Shown in pieces: positions 1 through 12,673 of a DNA stretch of 64,000 bases. The translations under genes were made by a program, and so were the position numbers. Every line of letters begins with the position of its first letter. The stretch's first letter is position 1. A model generated the notes under the pieces. That model did not search any database. It was not told the origin of the DNA and saw only the letters and a program-made list of their open reading frames with translations. This DNA is from Leucosporidium creatinivorum (Eukaryota > Basidiomycota > Microbotryomycetes > Leucosporidiales > Leucosporidiaceae): positions 189,581-253,580 of the forward strand of contig BCKL01000005.1 of the NCBI GenBank assembly GCA_001600635.1, read 5' to 3'.

Positions 1-55
1 GCTGTACAGCTTGCAGAGAAGGAGTAGAGCTGACCCTGTGCTCGCTCGTCTACAG

Positions 56-1748
56 GCGCTGGAGGACTTGGATGCGAGATCCTGGCCAACCTCGCTCTGT
101 TGGGTTTCTGCGACATCCATGTCATCGATATGGATACGATCGACATCTCCAACCTCAACCGTCAATTCCTCTTCCGGTCAGTTCGACTACGGCCAGCTCA
201 GAAGGAGCAGAGCTTGGGACGCGCGCGTTGCTGACTTGCTGGAGTCTCTTGCTCGCTTAGTCCAAAGGATGTAGGCCAACCGAAAGCCACTGTAGCTGCA
301 GAGTTCATCATGAACCGCGTCCCTGGCGTTACCGTCACTCCGTACGTCTCTCTCTTCTCCTCTCTCCGCTGCTTGGGCTCAAGTCGAGCTGACACCGCTC
401 GCTCGGTGTCTGCACAGTTACCACGGCAAGATCCAAGACAAGGACGACGACTACTACATGCAGTTCAACCTCGTCATCTGTGGCCTCGACTCCGTCGACG
501 CGAGGAGGTGGATGAGTGCTACATTGGTGAACATGGTCGACCCCTCGGTGCCCGAGAGCTTGAAGCCTCTCATCGACGGCGGGACGGAGGGTTCGTCGTC
601 TTGCTCTCTCTCCCTCCTCCTCTCTCTCCCTAGCGACGAGCTGACGACCCTGCGGTACGGTACACCAGGCTTCAAAGGCCAAGCCCGCGTGATCCTCCCG
701 ACCATCACCTCCTGCTACGAATGCTCGCTCGACATGCTCACCCCGCCCACCGCATTCCCCATCTGCACCATCGCCAACACGCCCCGTCTGCCCGAGCACT
801 GCATCGAATGGGCCAGCATCTTGGAGTGGCCTAAGGTGTTCAAAGGTTCGTTCGTCACTTGCCCCCCTCCTCATCCTCGGCGATGGAGAAGCTGACGCGG
901 TGGGCGGCGTACAGAGAAGAAGCTCGACAATGACGATCCCGAGCACATTCAGTGGTTGTTTGATACGGCGAGGACGAGGGCCGAGCAGTACAATATCGAG
1001 GGAGTGACTTGGAGTTTGACCCAAGGAGTGGTCAAGAGGATCATCCCCGCCATCGCTTCGACCAACGCTATCATCTCGGGTGAGTTCTCTCGCTGTACCA
1101 TGTGGGAGCGAGGAACCGAGCTGATGAGTGCTGTGGGAACGCATCCAGCCGCCTGCTGCAACGAAGCCTTCAAGATGGCCACCTCGTCCAACCCCTACCT
1201 CTCCAACTACATGTTCGTTCCCCATTCTCCCTTGCCCTCTTTCTCCCTCGCTAACCGTTCAACTCTCAAATAGGATGTACACCGGCAACGAATCCATCTA
1301 CACCTACACCTTCGAGCACCAGCAGAAGCCCGAGTGCCCCGTCTGCGGAGGCGAGTCGACTGAAGTGACTAGGCCCGCCGAGTCGACGCTGCAGGATTTG
1401 ATTGACTACTTGTTGGAGAAGCAGGATCTGTACGATCCCCTTGTCCTCCTTCTCTCTCCCCTCTCCCTCCCCCTCCCCCACTGCCGCTCCCCTCTCCCTC
1501 CGCCGAGCCTCGCTGACCCTCCCCTTCCCTCCTGCACTCGAAACAAAACAAAACAAAGCCAAATCCGCCGTCCCTCCATCTCCTTCGGCCCCAAAAACCT
1601 CTACCTCCAAGCGCCCCCTCAACTCGAAGCGGCCACGCGCCCCAACCTCGAAAAGACCCTCGCCGAACTCTTCACCTCCGGAGACGTTTTGACGGTGACG
1701 GATGCGGGCTTGCCCTTTTCCTTGAGCTTGAGCGTTAGGCTCGCTTGA
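56..1748 (+). CDS. UBA3: NEDD8-activating enzyme E1 catalytic subunit (UBA3), 5' end missing
   Basis: Catalytic half of the heterodimeric E1 that adenylates the ubiquitin-like protein NEDD8/Rub1 and takes it up as a thioester before handing it to UBC12 for cullin neddylation. I read eight exons: 56-176, 261-341, 418-590, 669-845, 915-1079, 1149-1212, 1274-1431 (this end approximate) and 1559-1748. The first visible exon opens in the nucleotide-binding loop ([17 protein letters not shown]) and continues into the [12 protein letters not shown] block typical of E1 enzymes. CxxC zinc ligands appear as SCYECSLDM and CPVCGGES. The catalytic cysteine lies in [13 protein letters not shown], a UBA3 signature. 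The last exon encodes the ubiquitin-fold domain ending [10 protein letters not shown]. The protein begins upstream of the window. It converges on VPS33 with about 270 bases between stop codons. Confidence 0.93.
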
Positions 1749-2019
1749 GCATCCCCGTCTCGTTCGTTGAGAACCTCGTTCGCTCGCTCGCATAGTAGTA
1801 GGTAGTCCTTGATACCCCCTTCCCTTCTCGCTCACTCGCTCGCTCTCCGTACCCCCTTGCCAAGCAAAGAAACGCTCGTCTCGTCGGCTGACTTCGAGGG
1901 CCTCGCAAACTGGTACAACAGAGTCACGACTTGCAGTACGCGAAGCGAAGTACGAGCACCTCTGCTCGTTTCCTTTCCCTCGTCGAGCCGACCCCCTTGC
2001 CGAGCTCCCGTCGGCGAGC

Positions 2020-4885
2020 TCACGCCGACGTCCTCGTCGCCTCGGGCTGTAGGCTCGTCAGGAGCGACGAGCCTTGCACGCAGCTGGTGGTGACGATGAG
2101 GAGGTTGCGACCTGTGTTCATTGGGCGGGCGAAGGGAAGGGGAGAGCGAGGGAGGGAGGAGGTAGGAGGGAGGGTCAGCGTTCGATCGGTCTCTACGTCT
2201 CTCAGAGGGTCGTTCGGCGAGAGCGATAAGGTGGTGAAGGAGGAGGGAAGAAGCGGGAAGGAGGAAGGAGAAAGGAAGACGAGAGCGGGACGTACCCGGC
2301 GTCTGCTTGTTCAAGAACCTCAACGCTGCAATCTCGGCATAAGTTACGCCACCGAGGAAGCAGACGATGGTGGTGGGGACTTGATGGTTGCTTGGCGCTG
2401 CTCATCGTTGAGAGGTCAGCTCATAACTCGCGAATCGACAGCGAGGAAGAAGGAAAGAGTAGGGAGCGGGACGTACGCCGAGAATGAGGCGACTCATCCT
2501 CCTTCTGCCAATCCTCGAACGTCACTCCCGGCAGCGGCCTGAGGACCTCCTCCACTCCCTTCCAACCATTCAATTGACTCCCACTCCCGCTCCCACTCCC
2601 CCCACCACCACCACCACCTCCCCCTGCCCCATTCCTGACGCCATTCCCCCCTCCTCCCCCTCCCGTCGCAGGCCCCATCGCCGCCTGCACCAACCTAACA
2701 CTCAGCGGCGCATACCCCGAGAACACATAAGAGATGTCCGTCGGATCTTCTTCGTCTACGTCGTCTACGACCAGACGGAGGGGCTTGCGAGCGAGGGCAA
2801 AGGGGGATTTGAGAGGCGTTGCGCGCGTGAGGAGGGAGAGGGAGGTGAGCGAGAGGAGGAGGGGGATGTGGTGGTAGCCGTATGTCTGTTGCATCGCACC
2901 ACGCCGGTCAGCGAACGCGCGCGAGGAGGAAGGACAAGGAAAGCGGACCTGTAGGACCTCCCGCTTGAAGTCTTCTAGCACCTTAGGCTTGAGACCACCC
3001 GAGATGACGCTATACAAACAGAGGAGGCGAAGCACGGTGCGAAGCGGGGCTTCTTGGTTGATTAGCTCGCGGATGGAGAGTTCTTGGGCGGGGAGGTCGA
3101 CGCCGGCGATGAGGTCTGCGATGCGCCGAGGGGAGGGCAGGTTAGCTCGAGGGAGAAAGGGAGAAGGCGAGGGAGAGGGGAAGGGGACACACTCTGCTGC
3201 ACTTCCAGCGCAGTGTTGAACTCGTCCGTAGCGGTAACAGCCATGATCTGCTCCGTCAATCCCGTATCTGTTCGGTCGTCGTGGTCAGCCTCTCCTCCTC
3301 ACCGCCGCCGAAGAAGGACACCAACTCACGCAACCTCAACCCCTGATGTTCGTTCTGCAGCCCTCCCAATTGGCCAACAAAAGCCCTCAGTTCCGCCGGC
3401 GTCTTGGCCTGATGTCTCCTCTCATAATCCTCGTTCAACCTCCTCGCCGTCCGATTGAGCACCGAGCCGACGACGGCGAAATTCCGGTCGCGGAGCTCGG
3501 AAAAGAGTGGGTCGGAGGAGGAGGAGAGGAGGTGCTTCTTCTTCTTTTGTTGGTGGGTGGGGAAGGACGAGGCGGAGGGGGTCGAGGTTGAGGCGGTGGG
3601 AGCGGGGTTGAGCAGGTTGGGGTCAACGTCGACGTGTGCTGTAGATTTTAGCGCATCAGCGAGAGTCCTACGACATAGCGAGAGAGATGACTGACAGTTC
3701 CGAATACCGATAACCTCATCCACGAGCCCTTCGTACGTCAATTGAGTGCACAACGGGGTGACCATATCGACCTGCCGGTCAAGGATGATCATCGAGTCGA
3801 CCGTGCCGTTCGCGAGTGGGGTAGAGGAGGGAGAGGCGAGTGGGAGTTCTTTGCGGAGGCGGTGGAGGAGGTCGGTCAGGCGCTGTTCGAGGAGGAGGGA
3901 GGAAGGTCAGCGCCGAGCCGAGTGCGAGAGAAGGGGAGAGACACGAACCTTGGCTTGATCCCCTTTGCCGATGATGCGAGGGATGAGTCCAAACGCTCGT
4001 TGAATGGTCATCAGAGCCTTGCCCATATCATACACCGGGGCATAGTCGCCATCCTGCTCGGTCGGCGCTCCGGTCAGCTTCCACCTCTCCTTCTCCTACC
4101 TCGACACCAACTCACAAGGAACAGCTTCCGGTACACATCCTGATACTCCAAGCTCAGCAGATCCTTCTCCAATGGTATCAACCCGAGCTGAAACTCCTGC
4201 ACGTCGATGGAGCCGAGGACGCCCAAGTCGGAGAGAGTGGAGGTGCAGAGTGTGGTCATGCGCGGGACGACGAGGAGGTGGTACATGTGAGCGTTGGGGG
4301 CGGGGGAGGTCTTGATTTGGTCTATGTTGTAGAGCAGAGGGAGTCAGCGGGAGTAGAGAGAGGAGGGGCGTGTCGTCCGCCCCGATGGTGAGCTCGCTAA
4401 GTCGTATGGGAGAGGGACCAGGAGCAAGGAGGGCTAGCTGGGTGCTGTACGGAGCCTAGACTGACCCCGCCTTTGGTGAAGCGTAGTAGCAAAGGCGAGG
4501 CTAATGTCCTCCGGCGTTCGAGAGAGAGAGCGAGGTGGGAGAGGACCAACTAACCTGCGATGATCTTCATCCACTTGACTTCGGGTCTGCAGAGGTACAC
4601 GATATTACGCTCTGCTTGGGAAAGAGCTCCTTGCTCGAGCCAGAACATCTTGGTCACGCCGTGTTGGTTCTGAGTGGGCAGCGAGCGTCAGCTCCAAGTC
4701 CAGGCTGAAGAGCTGCAGCGACGAGTACACACCTTGAGAGCGCCTACTTCAGTGACTAGGCCTAATGGTCCAGCTAAAGAAGGGGACAAGACGAGAGTTT
4801 TGGGTCCTACAATCTTGTCGAGCAGGCCTTGGAGCGCCGACGACGAGACGAGTTGGAATAGGGTCGCATCGGGCAGCGAGTCCAT
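2020..4885 (-). CDS. VPS33: VPS33, Sec1/Munc18-family subunit of HOPS/CORVET
   Basis: SM-family protein that binds and proofreads SNARE bundles within the HOPS and CORVET tethers during vacuole and endosome fusion. Many short introns. The N-terminus (MDSLPDATLFQLV...) leads into KTLVLSPSLAGPLGLVTEVG, the family's first strand. Further blocks are NQHGVTKMFWLEQG, PEVKWMKIIA, MIILDRQVDMVTPLCTQLTY (domain 2), LFSELRDRNFAVVGSVLNR, and the C-terminal CFLGGVTYAEIAALRFL followed by NLLIVTTSCVQGSSLL. The insert after VLNRTARRLNEDYERR matches VPS33 rather than VPS45 or SLY1. An unusual Gly/Asn/Ser-rich tract (about 2570-2680) interrupts the region before the C-terminal domain. I chose the ATG at 4885 because it lies about 27 residues before the first conserved strand, as in relatives. 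Transcribed divergently from HTS1. Confidence 0.9.
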
Positions 4886-5006
4886 CTTGTAGCCGAGTAG
4901 GAGCTGTAGCTTGTTACGACGAGAGATGTGGCAGGAAGCAGAGAAGCGAAGGAGGGGCGCGACGAAGCTGTCAACGACTCCGCGACTCTCTCGCTCCTCC
5001 TGGTGA
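4886..5006. promoter_or_regulatory. compact divergent promoter between VPS33 and HTS1
   Basis: Only 121 bases separate the two predicted start codons, so promoter and both 5' UTRs must be packed here or reach into the opposite gene. I see no TATA box. The reading on the minus side depends on the VPS33 start at 4885. Confidence 0.6.
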
Positions 5007-7315
5007 ATGCTCCGCGCCTTGTCCCGACCACTTTTATCTTCTACTCGACGACTTTACAGCAGCATGGCGTCTATCGAACAGATTCAACAAGAGATTAAAG
5101 CACAGGGAGATGTAGTTCGTCAGCTTAAAGCGGACAAGGTCGACAAGGACTCGCTTCAACCTCAACTCGACGCTCTCGCTAAGCTCAAGGAGCAACTCGC
5201 TCGCTTGAAGCCTGATGACGGCAAGGGCAAAGGCAAGGGGAAGAAGGTCTTTACTCTCAAGACTCCCAAGGTAAGCTGCAGCTCGCTCCCAGTACAGCTG
5301 CAGCAGCTCGTTGACTCGTCGCCCACCTCTCAACACACAGGGCACCAAAGATTGGCACCCCTCCGATATGCTCCTCCGTCAATCCATCTTCCGTAAAATC
5401 ACCGACGTCTTTGAACTCCACGGCGGAGTGACCATCGACACGCCCGTCTTCGAGCTCAAGGAGATCCTCTCGGGAAAATATGGCGAGGATTCAAAGCTCA
5501 TCTACGACCTCCAGGACCAGGGAGGAGAGCTCTGCTCCTTGCGCTATGATTTAACCGTCAGTTTGGCTGTAGCTGGGTGCTTGGAGCCAGAGGAGGAGAG
5601 CTGACAGTCCGCGTTCAACCCGAACAGGTCCCCTTCGCCCGCTTCCTCGCCATCAATGGATCGCAATACCCCAACATCAAGCGCTACCACATTGCCAAAG
5701 TCTACCGCCGCGACCAGCCCGCCATGTCCAAGGGCCGCATGCGCGAGTTCTACCAATGCGTACGTCGGGTCTCTCTCGGCGCCGAGCTTTCCGCTTCGTT
5801 CGATGGATAGATAGCTGACGGGGATTGAATGGCAACAGGACTTCGACATTGCTGGAACGTACGACGCCATGCTCCCCGACGCCGAGATCCTGACCATCGC
5901 CTGCGAGGTGCTCCAATCCCTCGGCATCGGCGAGTTCACCATCAAGGTTCCTTTTTCCCTCTCTTCCTCCTCCCTCTTCCCTACTGACTTCCCTCTGTCA
6001 AACAGCTCAACCACCGCAAGCTCCTCGACGGCCTCTTTGCCGTCTGCGGAGTGCCCGAGGATAAGATCCGCACCATCAGTTCGGCAGTGGACAAGTTGGA
6101 TAAGATGGCTTGGGAGGACGTCAGGAAAGAAATGACTGTCGATAAGGGGCTGGACGGGGATGTCGCCGACAAGATTGGAGAGTATGTCAAGTTGAAGGGT
6201 GAGTTTCTCGTCTCTCCCTCTCGGTCTCTTCGAGCTCGGCGATGGCTGATCGAGGCCTGGGGGTTCGAACAGGCGGAGAGGAGCTCGTCGGCCGACTGCT
6301 GCAGGATGAGAAGCTCGCGGGCAACGCTTCCGCCAAGGCTGGACTCGAGGATATGGGCCTCCTCTTCAAGTACCTCAACATCTTTGGCGTCTCGGCCAAG
6401 GTTCGTCGTCTCTTTCTCTCGCCCTCTCTCCCTTTCACACTCTCTCTCGCTGCTTGAGCCAGTCGCTGATCTCGCTTCCTCTTCTTCTCCTCCCTTTCTT
6501 TCCTACTCGAATAAACTCTACTCGCCTTGCCCCTCGCCCACACCAAATCCACAGATGTCCTTCGACCTCTCCCTCGCCCGCGGCCTCGACTACTACACGG
6601 GCATTATCTACGAAGCCGTGACCGAGGGTTCCGCTCCCCCCGCTCCCATCGCTGCGACTCCCTCCGCCGTCCCCGCCCCCGCCTCCGCACCAAAGAAGGC
6701 TTCGAAGAAGGCTGCTCCCACTGGCGCCGACGAGGAAGGCGACATCGACGAATCGACCATCGGTGTCGGTTCGATCGCCGCGGGAGGACGGTACGACGAG
6801 CTCGTGGGCATGTTCAGTGGCTCCACCTCGGCGGCAGGGCGGATCCCCTGCGTGGGCATTTCGTTCGGAGTGGAGAGGTTGTTCTCCCTTCTTCTGGCTA
6901 AGGCCAAGGCTGAGGGGGAGGAGAGTGGGAGGGGAAAGGCGACAGAGGTGTTTGTGATGAGTTTGGGAGAGGGACTGTTGGAGGAGAGGATGAAGGTGTG
7001 CGCCGAGCTTTGGACTGCGGGGATCAAGGTCTGTTTCTTCTGCTCTCTCTCTTCGCCTTTTCGCTCGCTAATCACGATGATGATGACGAACAGGCCGAGT
7101 TTATGTACAAGAACAAGCCCAAACTTCCTCAGCAATTCGCTTTCGTCGACAAGGAGCGGATTCCCTACGCCGTCACCGTCTCGCCCGACGAGTTGGCCGC
7201 TGGGCAAGTCAGGGTCAAGCCTCAGGTGGGAAAGGAGCAGGGAAGTGGGAACGGTGTGCTGTTGGAGAGGAGCGAGTTGGTGCCGTGGTTGTTGAAGGAG
7301 TTGGGGAGGCAGTAG
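5007..7315 (+). CDS. HTS1: Histidyl-tRNA synthetase, likely cytosolic and mitochondrial from two starts
   Basis: Class II aminoacyl-tRNA synthetase charging tRNA-His. The first exon (5007-5270) begins [20 protein letters not shown], an Arg/Ser-rich amphipathic leader typical of mitochondrial targeting. A second in-frame Met ([10 protein letters not shown]) at 5064 would give the cytosolic form, as yeast HTS1 does with two starts. A WHEP-like coiled-coil segment ([19 protein letters not shown]) and a Lys/Gly linker precede the catalytic core. Class II motifs and His-specific blocks follow: [61 protein letters not shown] and [13 protein letters not shown]. The C-terminal anticodon-binding domain ends LLKELGRQ. 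Between the histidine motif and AAGGRYD lies an Ala/Pro/Lys-rich insert about 40 residues longer than the human loop. Early exons are 5341-5556, 5628-5759 and onward from 5839. Converges on the GH78 gene. Confidence 0.95.
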
Positions 7316-7550
7316 ATGTGAGGGAGGGGAGGATTGAAAGGAAGCGGGCCGTCAAAAGTCGAGCCGAGGCGAGCGGGAGAGCGAGGGGGGGCGAGAGGTG
7401 AAGATTTGAGCTCGCCAGCGCCTCCAGAGAAGGAATACGAACAACCTGGGTGCATGACAAGAAACGAGGGTATGAACAAAGCCAACCTTCTCCGCCCGCC
7501 GCTCCTGCTCGTCTCCCAACCCAGCTAAATCAACGCCCACAACCCCAAAG

Positions 7551-10500
7551 CTAAGCCTGCACAATCATCATCTTCCCCTGTCCACCCTTGACCGTCACCT
7601 GTCCCTTTAACCCCTTCTTCCCATTCACCGAGAACGAGCCCTCGAAGGGCATCGTAATCGTCCCGGTCGTCCCCTTGGGCGCAGTGATCTCCATGCTGAC
7701 CTTACCCTTCGAGTCGCGGCCCCAGCCAATGTTGATCGTGCCGTGAGGGGTGGCTGTTGCGAGCGAGAGAGCGTGTCAGCGCCGAAGGGAGAGAAGAGCC
7801 GAGGGAGGAGGAGGACGAGAGGGCAAGACGTACGAACACGACCGTGGACCCAATCACCTTGCCAGTTGGCGAGAGGGGCGACGCGGAAGGTGGCGAAGCC
7901 GGGGGTGATGGGCTGGACGCCGAGGACGTATTCGGTGAGGAATGCAGTCTGTAGCGTAGCGGGGAGCTCGTCAGCTATGGAGCTCGAGCGAGCGACAAGA
8001 CGACGAGGTGAAACTCACAGGGAAACCTCCCCAGAAGTGAGAAAGCGCCGTCTGGAGGTCGTTGCCGGGGTAGGTGCCGTCGGCGCTCTGCGAAGCCGAG
8101 GGCAGCGAAAGGTCAGCGAGAAGCTCGGGAGAGGGCAGGCGATGTAGCAACGTACCATGAACTCCCAGTACGCTCCAGTATAGTTGACGCCTCGCTCGAC
8201 CATAGGTCCGTACGTCCTCTTCATGAGATCCTGAGCGAAAGCGGCATCCTTGCGCTCTCCAGCCGCCCAAAGGAGGTAGCCCTGAACGTTGACATCGATA
8301 GGGTGAAGACCAGCGTCGAGGAGGTTGAAGTTGTCGTGACTGGGAGGATCGGCGTATCCTCCCGGCTTGACGCGCGAGGAGAGAAGCTTCCACGCCTGAT
8401 CGCGGCGCTCCTTGGTTCCAATCTTGTTGATCTCAATCATGGCGAGGTCGATGAGGGTCCACTGCGCTCCAGGAAGAGCGTAGAAGCCGCCGGTAGCGTT
8501 CCACGAGTTCTCGACGGCCTTGCGCGAGAGTTGAGCCTGAGTAGCAAGGGGGACGACGGAGGCGTTGTGACCAAGGTGCTGGCCCATGATGACCATCTCT
8601 TCGAGGTTCTGGATGATGTGCACGGTGGAGCGCAGGAGAGGGCCCGAGCCACCGTTGGTGCCGATGTTGGTCTTGGGGTCGATAGAGGATTGGATGGTGT
8701 AGGCGTTCATCGACATCAACTGGCCCCAGTACTCGCTGATGAAGCTGTCATCGCCCGAACTGTAGAGTAGCAGAGTGGGTCAGCACGTCGCCTGCAAGCG
8801 AGAGCGACTCCGAGAGCGGAAGAGGCGAGAAGTCGAAGAAGAGGCGAGCGCCGAGTCGCCGAGACGAGAGAAATGAGGAGAGGAAGCTTGAGACCGACAC
8901 TCACCGGAGCCAGTACTGGTAGATGACATCGGTGAAGCGGTTGAGCCAGTCGACGAGGATGAGGTCGAGGTTCTCGGTGCGCCCAAGAATGCCGAGAGGA
9001 TCCAGCTCCGAGAAGAGGGTGTTGGCGGGCACTCCTCCGGTCGAGACCTGGCGAGAGAGGGCCTGCCTAGCAGGGCCACTGACGGCGTCGAAGTCACCGA
9101 CGGCCTCGATGGCGCGAGCCGAGATCTGACGGTCGCCAATCCAAGCGAAGCGATCCCTCTTGCCGGCGTCGGAGCAGACATAGTAGTCGTTGGGCGCGAT
9201 TCCGTACTCGATCTTGACGTCCTCGCTAGTCATCGGGTTGGTGTACCAGTTGGCGCCGGTGGAGAGGGTGACGTTGACGTTGCGGTACCAAGCCGCCTGA
9301 TCCTGCCAAGGGCCGAGCGCGAACGAGTAGTAGGCGGCGGGAGGGAAGTAGGGAGGGCGAGAGCCTTGGCCGTAGGCGGTGAGGTTGAACGAGGCGATCT
9401 GCTTGTTGTCGATCTTGACGGTGTAGGTGCCGTCGCCCGGCGAGGTGGTGGAGATGGTGTGCCATTCCTTCTCGGTGACGTCCTGTTGTCAGATATCAGG
9501 TCAGCACGACTCCCGGAAGCCCAGAGAAGGGGAAGCCGACGCACGAAAGGAATGGGGAACGAATCGAGGTGCCAGCCGCTGAGCGTCGTCTGGTTCTGAA
9601 GAGCCCATCCTCGACCGAGCACGAGCGTGTTCTTGGGAATGAGCGACGAGTTGTAGTTGACGAAGGAGCCTTCGGGGTAGTTGGAAGACAGGACGACTGT
9701 AGGAGGGGCACAAGGTGTCAGTACAGCTCGACTAGAGATAAGGAATGCTCGGTCGAAGCGATCGACGTACGAAGAGGACCTTGAGCCCAGAGGTTGTCGA
9801 CCTCGGTATCGAGACGCCATCCGACTCCTCCATAGTCAATCATCGTCTCGAATGACAGAGTGTAGTTCTCAGCGTTGGCACCCTTGATGGTGGTCGCCGG
9901 CCTGCACAGTCGAGAATCAAGATCAGCTCACGCTCGTAGGGCTGGGCCGGCGACACTCACTTTTGTCCACGGACGTAGGCGCCCTTCGTCGAGTCGATCT
10001 CCCACGTCGAGATCTGGGTGTCGGCCGAGTAGCAAGAGAGCTGTTGAGTGCGAGGACCGAGGTTCCAGATGTCGGTGAAAGTCGAGTCGCTGGAGGCGAA
10101 GTAGCCGGGCTTGGAGGAGAGCTGCAGGGCAGGCAGGGAGATATCAGTCTTGCTAGAAATGAGGAGCATGAGCTGGTGTACTCACAGGCGATTGATCCAC
10201 GGTCGAGACGAAGCCAGCCGACTTGATGGTGAGGGCGCCTCCCTTGATGAGCTTGATCGACTGCCAGCGCTGCGAGCCTTGGACGAGGAAGCTCGAGAGC
10301 TCTCCCTTCTTCGTGACGTTGAGGGTCTCGACGCGGAACTCGTTGGAGAGACCGTTGGCGAAGCCGTAAGGTCCGTCAGAGTAGTTCTGCTTGAGGCCGC
10401 TGTAGAGGAAGAAAGGAGGGGATTCAGCGCTGCCTACAAGTCGAAGACTGCAAGAAAAGAAGCTTGTGACTCACTTGAAGGTCTCCGAATACTTGATTTC

Positions 10501-10892
10501 GATCTGAGCGAACGAGGAGCCGAGGTCGGCGATGTTGAAGACGGGCTTGCCAGCGACGTCGCCTCCGTAGTCGACTGTGTTGAGCGACGGATCAGCGCGA
10601 GAGGATGAGGACGGGCAGCTGAGAAGCCGTTGCACGTACGAGTGAAGACGTCGCCGACGTTCTTGAGCGCAATGGTTGAGGCCGAGGTGCGCGAGTGGTT
10701 GCTGGTCAAGCCCTTGACGACGGAGACGGGATAGACGTAGACGGGACCGGAAGGCTGCTTGTAGGTGGATTGCGAGGGAATTGACGGCCAGGGCGTGCCA
10801 CCCTTGTCGTTGTTGCGGACTTGGAAGCGTGAAGCGTCAACGCCGAGGAGCCCGCCGAGAGCGGCGAGGACGGCCACTCGAGTGTACATCAT
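7551..10892 (-). CDS. Secreted GH78-type glycosidase (alpha-L-rhamnosidase-like)
   Basis: Predicted secreted enzyme with a six-hairpin (alpha/alpha)6 catalytic domain of the alpha-L-rhamnosidase family, which cleaves terminal rhamnose from plant or bacterial glycans. The start at 10892 (MMYTRVAVLAALGGLLGVDA) gives a clean signal peptide. N-terminal beta-sandwich domains follow, with many N-glycosylation sequons (NYT, NQT, NLT). The hairpin domain carries YVCSDAGKRDRFAWIGDRQ, matching the conserved Asp/Arg/Asp-rich GH78 active-site stretch, then LDLILVDWLNRFTDVIYQYW and GLHPIDVNVQGYLLWAAGE. The C-terminal beta domain runs through VLGVQPITPGFATFRVAPL to KGQVTVKGGQGKMMIVQA. The gene is split by numerous short introns with CTGAC branch sites. 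Substrate is not decidable from sequence; rhamnosidase activity is inferred from the family. Confidence 0.78.
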
Positions 10893-11338
10893 CTGGGGAG
10901 ATGCTTGTGGAGAGTGAGAATAGAACGAAGAGGAGAAGAAGTCCCAGCCTGGAGAGAGATGGGGCACCGAAACGATCGCCGGAAAGGAAGTGGGAGGTGG
11001 GAGGTGTGAACGCCCCGGCGAGCGTCTCGATGTCGCGCTAACGGGGTACACGGTTCAGCCGAAGCCGAAAGAACAATGATTTGACATCGGTCGAGGTGCG
11101 GGGACCGCAAGTGAGAAGTGAGAAGCTCGACGACGCCGAGACTCGGAACCGGCGGCTCTCGTTGTCGGCGCCGAGTGGGGGAAGGAAACCCAGCGCATTG
11201 CAGTCAGAGAGCGACTGTCGACTCGTGTCATGTAGCAAGCTCCATCTGTACGACGAGGAGGGTCAGTTTGAGCCTACACAGCGCGAGAAGAAGCGCCGAC
11301 CCACCTCAACTCGCAGATCTCGTCGCCAGTAGCTGAGC

Positions 11339-12673
11339 TCATTCACCGAGAGTAAGCTCGATACCGTTCTCCGCAAGCATGGAGCTAAGACCTGCCAGCT
11401 CGTCGTCTGGCCACCAATCGTCGTGGGTCAAGGCGGCAGGAAGGGCGACGGACCTCAACGAAGTCGGCGCCGAGCTCATCCAACTCGCAAAGCCCTCGAA
11501 GCTGAGCTGTGAGAGGTAGATGGCAACGGCGGTGGCAGTAGACTTCATGTTGTGAGTGTGGGAGAGAGAGAAGTAGCGTAGGTGCTTGAGCTCCGCTAGG
11601 AGAGAGAAGAGGTTGTTCAAGTCGAGGCCGTGAAAGCCGATCGTGAGGCTTCGAAGGAGCGGCATGGCCTTGACGAGGCCCTCGACTTGGCGAACATTAT
11701 CCTCTCCTCGTTTGGCGAGGGCGTCGGCTCTCTGATCCTGCTCAGCGTCGCGCATCGTGAACTTGGCGAGCTGAGGGGCGACGATCTTGACGGCTTCCAT
11801 CAGCTTTCCGCCCTCGCTGATGCAGACTTCTCCGACGTCGAGACGCTTGAGGGTGTTTTGCGTGGCTCGAAGGAGAGCTCCGATCAACTCGAGGTTCTTG
11901 ACGTCGGAGAGTCGAAGGTCGATGAGGTGGGAAGGAGGGTGGTTGAATTCGAAAGGCGCGCTCTTGTCAAGAGTGTCCGTCCCAATATGCATGAGGCTGA
12001 GTATCTCGAGATTGGGCCATGCTTCGAAGAGCCTGTACAGCGTCAAGGTTGGTCAGGAAGCTATTCGCCGAGCCGGTGCGTTCAAGCCGACTCACTCGTC
12101 GAGCACTGAGATGGGCAAGGGGCTCACTCCAAACAGCCCAGCTTCTCGGAGCGCGACTCCGCAGAGGCCATCCCTCACCACCTTGCCGAGCGAACCGTCC
12201 TCGCGGCGACGTGCTGGAGCACAAAGCTCCCGGTTCAGCTCGAGAGCGAGGCGCTCAAGCTTCGGGCACAGACTGAGCAGCTTGGCGATCTTGGCTCCCT
12301 GTCCGCTTGACTTTTTCGCTTCTGCAGTGATGTCGAGCGAGCGGACGGCCCGGCGCGAGCGGTCGGTAGCTTTGAGGACTTGAGCGAGTCGTTGCGCTTT
12401 GGCGGAGGAGCTGACAGTGTAGTGAGGAAGGGGAAGGGCGAAGGAGCACCATGAGCGACACACGAGTCCGTACTGAACGCGCTGCGCTTGCCCCTTCTCC
12501 TCGTCAGGCCAAACGAAGCCCGCGAGAGCGAGCTCGAAGATGCGAGTGAGCGTCTCGACGGGCAGCGTGGCAGCGAAAGCTTCTGTAGGCTGTTGCGGGC
12601 GGGTGTAGCTGTCGATGGTAGACTCCTGGTCCGAGTCGTAGTCGGAGGAGCTCTGATCCGAGTAGTCTTCCAT
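11339..12673 (-). CDS. F-box/LRR-like family protein, type II (copy 1)
   Basis: Member of a locally expanded family. Two exons, 12673-12096 and 12032-11339, with a 63-bp intron, giving 423 aa. The N-terminus is acidic and disordered, then comes the F-box-like helix TRPQQPTEAFAATLPVETLT followed by RIFELALAGF. The rest reads as irregular leucine-rich repeats (LERLALELN, LRSLTIGFHGLDLNNLF, LRSVALPAAL). F-box proteins usually bring targets to SCF ubiquitin ligases through SKP1; that role is inferred here from a weak F-box match. The intron falls at the same place as in the other copies, just before the conserved LxxWPxLExL block. Start chosen at 12673 because the paralogue at 39338 starts at the same aligned position. 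It lies head to head with a family A gene 765 bp away. Confidence 0.8.

Noticed and set aside
335-1225. Long minus-strand open frame across UBA3
   Set aside because: A shadow of the plus-strand coding exons in GC-rich DNA; low-complexity Arg/Glu-rich translation with no family resemblance.
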